DNA of 64,000 nucleotides from positions 1 through 64,000 of the forward strand of contig JACJYE010000018.1 of assembly GCA_020636255.1 (NCBI GenBank). The letters are read 5' to 3'. The first letter of the stretch is position 1, and each line of letters begins with the position of its first letter. The stretch comes from Lewinellaceae bacterium (GTDB lineage Bacteria > Bacteroidota > Bacteroidia > Chitinophagales > Saprospiraceae). The translations under genes were made by a program, and so were the position numbers. The notes beneath the pieces are model-generated. The model was not told the origin of the DNA. It worked only from the letters and a program-made list of their open reading frames with translations, and did not search any database. This document shows positions 51,314-58,449 of this stretch, piece by piece.

Positions 51314-52207
51314 TTAAACAGATTTTGATTGGATAAACGCCTGAACCTCTTCCGGGCTGATCTCCGGGGTTCCGCCGGCCCTGGTGGCGACCAGGGCGCC
51401 TACTGCGCCGGCGAAAACCAGGCAATCGCTGGGTGGAGCGCCCGTCAGATGCTTGCTCAGAAAGGCCGCCAGAAAAGAATCGCCGCTTCCGATGGTATCT
51501 TTAACCGTCACCGGGAAACCAGGATGCTCGTAGAAGCCGCCCCCGTCCAGGCAAACCGCCCCGTCCTTACCCCTGGTCATGATAAACAGGCTGAGCCCGT
51601 ACTCGTCCCTGATGTATTCCATTTGTGCCCTTACCGCCCCGGTGGCGCCCAGCCAACCGGCGATGAGCGCAAGTTCTTCATCGTTCATCTTGACGATATC
51701 CGCCCTGGCCAGCAGTGATCCGATGAGCGGCCGGGCGTAGAAGGGCGCGCGCAGGTTGACGTCGAAAACCCGGAGCTTCGCCACATGCATGTATTCAAAA
51801 AGCGCCTGCCTGTTCTGTTCCGTGCGGCAGGCCAGGCTGCCGAAAACCAGGGCATCGGCCGTTTTAACAGACGCCATTACCGCGTCGTCCAGCTGTATAT
51901 TGTCCCATGCAACGGGGCTGACGATCTCATAGGAAGGGGAGCCGCCGGCGTCCAGCATCACGTTCACGACGCCGGTGGGAAAGGCCTTATCCGTCTGAAT
52001 AAATTCAGTGGATACGCCTTTGTTTTCAAGGAATCGTTTGAGTTCGCTGCCCAGTTCGTCATCCCCGATGCTACTGATCATTTTCGACTGCATTCCAAAC
52101 TGGTTGGCGTGGTAGGCGACGTTCATGGGCGCTCCGCCGGCTATTTTGCCGCTGGGCAACAGGTCCCACAGGACTTCTCCAAAACATACGATGGCAGGTT
52201 TCGGCAT
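51314..52207 (-). CDS. PfkB family carbohydrate kinase (fructokinase-like)
   Basis: The 297-residue cytosolic kinase has an N-terminal GGAPMNVAYH substrate motif, ribokinase-fold strands, the AFPTGVVNVMLD lid region and the C-terminal GSGDSFLAAFL anion-hole/catalytic-Asp motif. The PAIVCFGEVLWDLLPSG opening is typical of fructokinases. Together with the GH32 gene 51 bp downstream it likely phosphorylates fructose released from fructans. A decayed family A-like end (AACAAGTTCT) is in the short gap between them. Confidence 0.9.
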   Translation of the reverse strand: MPKPAIVCFGEVLWDLLPSGKIAGGAPMNVAYHANQFGMQSKMISSIGDDELGSELKRFLENKGVSTEFIQTDKAFPTGVVNVMLDAGGSPSYEIVSPVAWDNIQLDDAVMASVKTADALVFGSLACRTEQNRQALFEYMHVAKLRVFDVNLRAPFYARPLIGSLLARADIVKMNDEELALIAGWLGATGAVRAQMEYIRDEYGLSLFIMTRGKDGAVCLDGGGFYEHPGFPVTVKDTIGSGDSFLAAFLSKHLTGAPPSDCLVFAGAVGALVATRAGGTPEISPEEVQAFIQSKSV

Positions 52208-52549
52208 CTGTGTCTTTTATTTGTGTTCAGGATTGAATACTCCCGAAACTACTCAATTATGGCAAAAAACAATGCCTCGAACGCCATACATTTTTAAAGG
52301 CTAAAAGGCCCTTCCCCGAAGGCCTCATGATACGGAATTGCTGGTGAACGGCAGAACAAGCCGCCGATCCAAAGTATTGGTTTTAAAAACTATTGTGAAT
52401 ATATTTACATTTATCATTGTCTTCCCGCAAAAGCCCATTCTCCTGACAAACAAAACCTGGTGAAGCGCCCCCTAGGCAATTGCCCGGAACAATCCAGGCT
52501 CCTTCACGTACAGTACTAGAAAGATTAACTGTTTTCAAGCATTCGATAA
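52208..52549. other. 342-bp divergent gap
   Basis: This gap separates the divergent sugar kinase and FIST genes. It contains an imperfect hairpin at 52306-52325 (AGGCC...GGCCT) and AT-rich stretches around 52380-52420, but no clear TAnnTTTG promoter or repeat family. Confidence 0.4.
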
Positions 52550-53683
52550 ATGAACACTATTTCCTTTCAATGTTCAGGCGTTGAACAATTGGAACAACAG
52601 CTTTCCGGCAGGCTTCCCGAGGGTTTCCGGCCACAGCTCGCCATTGTTTTCAGCTCTATTCAGCATAGCCTGGAGCCGATACGGCAGGTTTTTTTGCAGC
52701 ACCAGATCGACGTCATAGGCTGCAGTACTGCCGGTGAGATCGTAGACGGCCACCTCTGCGAAGACGCTATAGCCGTATTGCTGATGAGCCTCGACAAGCA
52801 GGCCTACCGGCTTGTGCTAGAGCAATTCCATGATGGCGATGTTTACCAGGCTGCTGTTCGTGCAGGGAATGCCGCCAAAACCTGGTTTTCATCGCCTGCC
52901 TTGTTGATATTGTCCGGCGGTTTTGGCATCGACGCAGAGGCCCTTGTGTCCGGCCTCAAGGCCACGTTGGGCAATAACTGCCCTATCTACGGCGGGTTGG
53001 CCGGCGATGGGCTACGGCTGGACAAGACCTACGCATTCACCGGCCATACACTGAGCAGTAGTGGCATGGCGGTGTTGGTTTTCGATACGAATAAGGTAAG
53101 CATTCAGGGTTTGGCCATCAGTGGATGGGAGCCTGTCGGGGGCGAGAACGTGATCACCAAAGCGGATGGCAATATCGTCTACGACATCAACGGCGAGCCG
53201 GCCTATGACGTATTTACACGGTATTTCGGCCTTACCAGCACAGAAAAGGACAACGATTCACTGATCGGCCTGCAGACCAACTACCCCTTCCAGTTCATAC
53301 GGGAAGGAGGGCATTCGATCCTTCGCTCCCCGCTCCTGGTCGATGAAAAAAAGAGAACGATCATGCTTGCCGCAAGCGTACAAGCGGGCGATAAGTTCCG
53401 GTTTTCGTATTCACCCGGTTTCGAGATCATCGAGCAGGCCATTGATGCGTTCGGGGTATTTCAGGAAAGCGTGCCCGATACCGATGCCGTAGTCCTCTTT
53501 TCCTGCAAGGGCCGCCACGGCGCATTCGGGCCTTTACCGGAAAAGGAAATCAGCGGCATTTATAATATGTGGAAAAAACCGATGGCCGGTTTCCTGTCGT
53601 ATGGCGAGATCGGCAATATCGGCTCGGGGGCCTGTGAATTTCACAATGAGACCTGCTCTCTGGTGCTCATCAAAGAACGGTAG
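52550..53683 (+). CDS. FIST domain sensory protein
   Basis: The 377-residue cytosolic protein carries FIST_N (about 25-215; FRPQLAIVFSS, IDVIGCSTAGEI, CPIYGGLAGDGLRL) and FIST_C (about 220-370; ENVITKADGNIVYDINGEPAYDVF, VLFSCKGRHGAFG, GFLSYGEIG). FIST domains are ligand-binding sensory modules, proposed to bind amino acids or other small molecules. A histidine kinase starts 4 bp after its stop codon, so the two probably form a sensor-transmitter pair made from one transcript. Confidence 0.9.
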   Translation: MNTISFQCSGVEQLEQQLSGRLPEGFRPQLAIVFSSIQHSLEPIRQVFLQHQIDVIGCSTAGEIVDGHLCEDAIAVLLMSLDKQAYRLVLEQFHDGDVYQAAVRAGNAAKTWFSSPALLILSGGFGIDAEALVSGLKATLGNNCPIYGGLAGDGLRLDKTYAFTGHTLSSSGMAVLVFDTNKVSIQGLAISGWEPVGGENVITKADGNIVYDINGEPAYDVFTRYFGLTSTEKDNDSLIGLQTNYPFQFIREGGHSILRSPLLVDEKKRTIMLAASVQAGDKFRFSYSPGFEIIEQAIDAFGVFQESVPDTDAVVLFSCKGRHGAFGPLPEKEISGIYNMWKKPMAGFLSYGEIGNIGSGACEFHNETCSLVLIKER

Positions 53684-53686
53684 CCC

Positions 53687-54724
53687 ATGGCTTCTCCACT
53701 GAATAGCCTGGCCGCGGCCATACAATCGCTGGAGACTATCAGCGAAGAAGAACGGGCACTGCTCCTGAGGCATACCGATAGGTTGAACAAAGAACTCGAC
53801 GTGCTGGACTTCGCCCTGAAAAGGACGCAGAAGGATAAGTCTATCGTCGTCAACATCCTCAAAGCGACCATCGAAGACCTGGAAAAAAGCAAGCTGTTGC
53901 TCGAAGAGTCCAACCGGCAGCTCGTCTTTCAGCAGGAAGAGCTCCGGGAACAAAAAAGAGTGATCGAAGAGAACTCCGCCAGACTGGATGAGAACCTGCG
54001 GAAGCTGGAGTTTTCCTACAAAGAGCTGGAGCAGTTTTCCTATATCGCTTCTCACGACCTGAAAAGCCCCCTGCGCAATATCGCAAGTTTTGCCCAGCTC
54101 TTGAGAAGGCGTTACTACGGCCAATTGGGCCAGGACGCCAACGACTATATCGATTTCATCGTTTCCGGCGCCTTCCAGATGTCGGAAGTCATACAGGCCC
54201 TGCTGGAGTATTCTATGGTCGGGCAGGATTATACCGAGTTGACGGATGCCGACCTTAACGAGGTCATGATGGACATCAGAGCCAATCTGCGAAGAGAGAT
54301 AGACGACAACAGGGTTACTTTTTTGTACAAAAAGCTGCCACACATCAAAGGCATCAGGGCCAGCTTTATTCAACTCTTCCAGAACCTGGTGAGCAATGCT
54401 ATAAAATTCCGTGCCGAAGCGGACCCGGTGATCCGGATCTGCTGCAAGCCCAGGGGCAACGGCTGGGCTTTTAAAGTTTCCGACAATGGCATCGGTATGG
54501 ACGAGGCCTATCAGGGCAAGGCTTTCCTACCCTTCCAGCGGCTGAATGGCCCCGACACCCCCGGCACCGGCATCGGCCTGGCCATCTGCAAAAAGATCGT
54601 CAAGATGCATAAGGGGGAGATCTGCTACCACAGCAACCCCGGCGCAGGCACGACCTTCAGCTTCACTTTATTCCCGATAGATGCCACCCCTGCCATGAAG
54701 CACCTGGAGAAGCAGGTTGGGTAA
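53687..54724 (+). CDS. soluble sensor histidine kinase
   Basis: The 345-residue kinase has no membrane helix. Residues ~55-115 form a coiled coil (KSKLLLEESNRQLVFQQEEL...). HisKA follows with His123 (ASHDLKSPLRNIASFA) and HATPase with NAIKFRAEA, DNGIGMDEAYQGKAFLPFQRL and GTGIGLAICKKIVKMHKG. It resembles the cytoplasmic kinases paired with phytochrome-like or FIST sensors. No response regulator is adjacent. Coupling to the FIST gene (4-bp gap) suggests the FIST protein supplies the input. Confidence 0.92.
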   Translation: MASPLNSLAAAIQSLETISEEERALLLRHTDRLNKELDVLDFALKRTQKDKSIVVNILKATIEDLEKSKLLLEESNRQLVFQQEELREQKRVIEENSARLDENLRKLEFSYKELEQFSYIASHDLKSPLRNIASFAQLLRRRYYGQLGQDANDYIDFIVSGAFQMSEVIQALLEYSMVGQDYTELTDADLNEVMMDIRANLRREIDDNRVTFLYKKLPHIKGIRASFIQLFQNLVSNAIKFRAEADPVIRICCKPRGNGWAFKVSDNGIGMDEAYQGKAFLPFQRLNGPDTPGTGIGLAICKKIVKMHKGEICYHSNPGAGTTFSFTLFPIDATPAMKHLEKQVG

Positions 54725-54888
54725 GGCATTAGGTACAGGATACAAGGTTTCCCACCCCAGCCCGGATGGCAGCAGAGGTACAAAGAACGAGAAACAGATA
54801 TAAACTTCGGATTGACGGGGCGCCGCCGCCGCGAGAGCTTGCTGCGCACAATCGCTGATCTTTGGGGTTTTATGGAAAAACCCAATAT

Positions 54889-56223
54889 ATGGCCAGGATA
54901 TTCCGTAAAACAGCTTCCACCCTCCGCAACCTGGCCCGATCGGAAGCAGCCAGCGGGTTACTGCTCCTGCTGTTCACTGCGCTGGCAATGCTTTGGGCCA
55001 ATTCAGGTTGGGGCGCCTATTATTTTGAATTCTGGGAAACGTCGCTGGAGGTGCACTTCGGCGACATGCAGTTTGAAAAGCCGCTTCTGGTTTGGATCAA
55101 CGACGGGCTGATGGCGCTGTTCTTTTTTCACATCGGGCTGGAGATCAAGCGTGAAGTGCTGGTAGGAGAGCTATCGGAGCCCCGGCAGGCCTTTCTGCCG
55201 CTGTTTGCCGCTATAGGCGGCATGGCCTTCCCCGCTGCCATTTTCTGGCTGCTGAACCGTGGCCATACAGGAGCGGAGGGCTGGGGAGTACCCATGGCCA
55301 CGGATATCGCTTTTTCCCTGGGCATCCTGCTGCTGCTGGGCAAGCGGGTGCCGCTGAGCTTCAAGGTTTTCCTCGTGGCCTTTGCCATCGCCGACGATAT
55401 CGGCGCGGTGCTGGTCATTGCCCTATTCTATACTGGCGAGGCCAACTGGCACTATCTGGCCATTGCGGCGGCGGTATACCTTGCCATCTGGCTGGCGAAT
55501 GCCCTGAATTTCCGGCGCCCGCCACTTTACGCCATTCTGAGCATCGCCATGTGGTATTTCTTTTTAAAAGCGGGTGTGCACCCCACGGTAGCCGGCATTC
55601 TGGGCGCTTTTGCCATACCGGCCAACAACAAGCTGCGCATGGCCAATTTTGTGAGCAAGGCCAAAGGAGCCCTCAACGAATTCCTCGACAACCGGGCCAA
55701 CGCCACGGAGCAGTTCCTGGCAAAGGCCCAACTGCGTGCGATATCCGAAATAGAGCAATACTCCGATATGGTGCAGCCGCCGCTCCAGCGCCTCGAACAG
55801 ATGCTGGCCCCGTACGTCACCTTTCTGATCATGCCGGCTTTTGCGCTGGCCAACGCAGGCGTGTCGCTCCAGAGCGAAGCGCCGGCCGTGGGGCCGCTCA
55901 CCTGGCACATCGGGCTTGCCCTGGCACTTGGTAAGGTATCGGGTATCAGCCTGTTCTGCTGGCTGGGCGTGAAGTCGGGCCTGGCTACCCTGCCCAAGGG
56001 CTGCAGCTGGCTGCAACTGGCCGGGATGGGTTTTCTCGGCGGCATTGGCTTTACGATGTCGCTCTTTATAGGAAGCCTGGCCTTCGACGATATAGCCCTG
56101 CTCAACCCGGCGAAAATAGGCATCCTCGCCGGGTCGCTGCTATCGGGCATCATCGGGTATTCGATACTTCGCTATTCGTTCCGGCGTGCAGGCCCGGAGG
56201 TGAAGCGCTTGCCCATGCCATGA
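54889..56223 (+). CDS. nhaA: NhaA-type Na+/H+ antiporter
   Basis: I start at ATG 54889 (MARIFRKT); the frame extends to a TTG at 54862. The 444-residue protein has about 12 membrane segments and the NhaA hallmarks: FFFHIGLEIKREVLVGEL, PMATDIAFSLGIL, and FAIADDIGAV with the paired Asp residues that bind Na+/H+. The C-terminal part ends LAGMGFLGGIGFTMSLFI. NhaA exchanges internal Na+ for external protons and supports pH and salt homeostasis, as expected for a marine or brackish organism. It lies 164 bp after the kinase in the same direction, probably as a separate unit. Confidence 0.95.
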   Translation: MARIFRKTASTLRNLARSEAASGLLLLLFTALAMLWANSGWGAYYFEFWETSLEVHFGDMQFEKPLLVWINDGLMALFFFHIGLEIKREVLVGELSEPRQAFLPLFAAIGGMAFPAAIFWLLNRGHTGAEGWGVPMATDIAFSLGILLLLGKRVPLSFKVFLVAFAIADDIGAVLVIALFYTGEANWHYLAIAAAVYLAIWLANALNFRRPPLYAILSIAMWYFFLKAGVHPTVAGILGAFAIPANNKLRMANFVSKAKGALNEFLDNRANATEQFLAKAQLRAISEIEQYSDMVQPPLQRLEQMLAPYVTFLIMPAFALANAGVSLQSEAPAVGPLTWHIGLALALGKVSGISLFCWLGVKSGLATLPKGCSWLQLAGMGFLGGIGFTMSLFIGSLAFDDIALLNPAKIGILAGSLLSGIIGYSILRYSFRRAGPEVKRLPMP

Positions 56224-56233
56224 ATCCCAGAGC

Positions 56234-56261
56234 TTGTCTGGGGCAAAAAGGAGTATCTTTG
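56234..56261 (+). promoter_or_regulatory. candidate promoter, family A-derived -33 element
   Basis: TATCTTTG at 56254-56261 fits TAnnTTTG, and TTG at 56234-56236 lies 17 bp upstream, close to the expected spacing. The TTG belongs to AGAGCTTGTCTGG, a decayed family A end at 56229-56241, so the repeat may supply the -33 box of the gene at 56307. Confidence 0.45.
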
Positions 56262-56306
56262 GGCTAAAATACCCTATCTTCCTGCCTTAACAATTCCGCT
56301 CCCACC

Positions 56307-58166
56307 ATGCGCCTGAGTTTCGCAATCCTGGCCCTGTTCCTAAGCATACAGGGCCTTGCCCAGTCTGCCCCTTCCTGCAACCTCCACATCGGCATCAACC
56401 TGGCCGGCCCGACGGATTACAATGCCGAATGGCCGTTCGTCGACATCATGCGCTACTGCCGGGCCTGGGAAACCACCAACGCTACCTGGGTAGGCGGCGG
56501 CCAGAACCTCTGGAATACTGGACTGATCAGTTTTTTCGACTTCGACGAGCAGGGCTACCCACTGGAAGTACCGCTGAATATCGACAACCCCAATGCCGAT
56601 ACCGAGCAGGTTATCCGCACCGTATGGGCAAATACCACAGCCTTGCCGGCTGGCATCTACACCCTGCTGTACGATGGCGACGGCGAGATCGTTTTCCGCT
56701 TCGACGCCACCGTCGTCAGCCAGTCGCCAGGGCGTATGGAAGTGGCTGTTATTCCCAACGACAACATCATGGCCCTGCAGATCATGCGCTCCAACCCCGA
56801 TGACCACATCCGCAACATCCGCTTCCTCATGCCTGGCACGGAGGGCACTTATGTGGCTAACCCCTGGTGCAATGATTTTATGGAAAAGGTAGCGCCTTTC
56901 AGGGCGCTGCGTTTTATGGATTGGGGCCTGGCCAATAATTCCATTCTGAACAACTGGCCACAACGGCCTGTACCCGATGACTATACCTACACCATCAGCG
57001 GCGTGCCTTATGAATACTGGATCGACTTGTGCAATCGCCTGCAGGCCGACGCCTGGGTAAACGTCCCCCACCTGGCCGACGATAATTACGTCGAACAACT
57101 GGCCACCCTTTTCCGCGATCAGCTCGGCCCCGGGCTCAAGGTGTACGTGGAATATTCCAATGAGCTGTGGAACTGGATCTTCGAGCAGGCCCACTATGGC
57201 AACGATGAGCTGAACCAGTCGCTACCCTGGCCCGAGCGCCTGGGCCCGCGCATCGCTGATGTGATGCAGATATGGACGGATGTTTTCGGGCCAGACACGG
57301 CGCGCCTCGTGCGGGTGATGGGCGGGCAGCACGCCTGGCTCGATATCGGTACGCGCATTTACGCCCAGATAGAAGCCGAAGGCCGGGGGCACCTGATCGA
57401 CGCTATTTCGCCGGCGGGTTATATGGGCTACGATGCCGATGCGATCGCCTTGCTCGGCTCTGCGGCCACCGGGCAGGATGTCGTCAGCAGCGCCCGTGCA
57501 TTTACGTTCGACGAAAGCGAATACGCCATGCAGGGTTGGCGCGGCCATGCTGCGCTGGCAGCTGCCAAAGGCAAAAAGCTGGTATTTTACGAAGGCGGGC
57601 AGCATTTTACGCCCGACCCATGGGGTACGGTGCAGCCCTACAATCTGGCCCTGCTGGAGGCCCAGGCCATCCCGGAGATCCATGGCCTGTACCTGGAACT
57701 GCTGGACACCCTGGCCCGCCTGTCCGATGAAGAGATGCTCTTTATGCACTTTTCCTTTATCGCTCCATTGGGCGACGCCCCCGAAGATGCGCGCTGGGGC
57801 AGCTTCGGCCTGCTCCCGCATCAGTTCGACATCCAACCGCCTTATACGGTGGAGAATGCTCCTAAGTACCGGGCCCTGCTCAGCTATATAGACTCCTGCA
57901 GCGTGGTATCGGCGCGGGAAGCGGCCCCGGCCGGCAGCCTGACAGCCTTCCCCAACCCTGGCAGCGGGCTTTTCCATTTGGCCTGTGATGGAGGGCGGCA
58001 GCCTCAGTCCTTCCGGGTGCTGAACCTCACCGGGCAACTCCTGATACAGGGCAGCTGGCCCGGCGACGGCCTGATCGACCTGTCGGCACTGCCCGCAGGA
58101 GCTTATTTGCTGCAGGCTACTGACGGGAGGCGCTGGTTGATGGAGCCGCTCATCCTGCACCGTTAG
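56307..58166 (+). CDS. T9SS-secreted clan GH-A-like glycosidase
   Basis: The 619-residue product has a signal peptide (FAILALFLSIQGLAQ). Its barrel-like region has Glu286 in YVEYSNELWNW (the N-E of clan GH-A acid/base residues) and Glu429 in KKLVFYEGGQHF, a plausible nucleophile, 143 residues apart. A C-terminal type A sorting domain (LTAFPNPGSGLFHLACDG ... LPAGAYLLQATDGR) directs it to the type IX system. I cannot name the GH family; cellulase-like or mannanase-like activity is possible. The stop TAG overlaps the first bases of a family A element. Confidence 0.65.
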   Translation: MRLSFAILALFLSIQGLAQSAPSCNLHIGINLAGPTDYNAEWPFVDIMRYCRAWETTNATWVGGGQNLWNTGLISFFDFDEQGYPLEVPLNIDNPNADTEQVIRTVWANTTALPAGIYTLLYDGDGEIVFRFDATVVSQSPGRMEVAVIPNDNIMALQIMRSNPDDHIRNIRFLMPGTEGTYVANPWCNDFMEKVAPFRALRFMDWGLANNSILNNWPQRPVPDDYTYTISGVPYEYWIDLCNRLQADAWVNVPHLADDNYVEQLATLFRDQLGPGLKVYVEYSNELWNWIFEQAHYGNDELNQSLPWPERLGPRIADVMQIWTDVFGPDTARLVRVMGGQHAWLDIGTRIYAQIEAEGRGHLIDAISPAGYMGYDADAIALLGSAATGQDVVSSARAFTFDESEYAMQGWRGHAALAAAKGKKLVFYEGGQHFTPDPWGTVQPYNLALLEAQAIPEIHGLYLELLDTLARLSDEEMLFMHFSFIAPLGDAPEDARWGSFGLLPHQFDIQPPYTVENAPKYRALLSYIDSCSVVSAREAAPAGSLTAFPNPGSGLFHLACDGGRQPQSFRVLNLTGQLLIQGSWPGDGLIDLSALPAGAYLLQATDGRRWLMEPLILHR

Positions 58167-58241
58167 AGCTTGTTTGGAGGCCGGATTTGATAGCGAAAAG
58201 TGGCCTTTTTTAGCTCAAAGGCTGGCCTCCAAACAAGCTCT
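58165..58241. repeat. family A element, 77-bp form
   Basis: Both ends are perfect and the body keeps the GGATTTGATAGCGAAAAG and CCTTTTTTAGCTCAAAGG edges found in the full-length copy at 48419, with the middle ~88 bp missing. The first two bases are part of the upstream stop codon. Confidence 0.9.
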
Positions 58242-58390
58242 TAGTCAACTTTAAACGTGAAACCTGACACGAGCGAAGCGACTGATGAAATAAACTTTGA
58301 ACAGTCCCGCAAAACCAGGGCTTTCCGGAGTAGCCCAAGCCATGCAGCCCATATTTACGCAACTTTTGCCCCGCGACTAACCCGCTCCGG

Positions 58391-58422
58391 TTTGCAACTT
58401 TACCAAAAAAACCTTGTCTTTG
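58391..58422 (+). promoter_or_regulatory. Bacteroidota-type promoter of the receptor gene
   Basis: TTTG at 58391-58394 and TGTCTTTG at 58415-58422 have a 20-bp spacer, close to the TTTG-N19/20-TAnnTTTG consensus (one mismatch). The start codon is 28 bp downstream at 58450. Confidence 0.55.
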
Positions 58423-58449
58423 CATCAACAGAAACACCCGATTGAAACT

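Noticed and set aside
52305..52325. Intrinsic terminator in the kinase-FIST gap.
   Set aside because: The stem is short and bulged, without a T-run, and lies between divergent starts where no terminator is needed.
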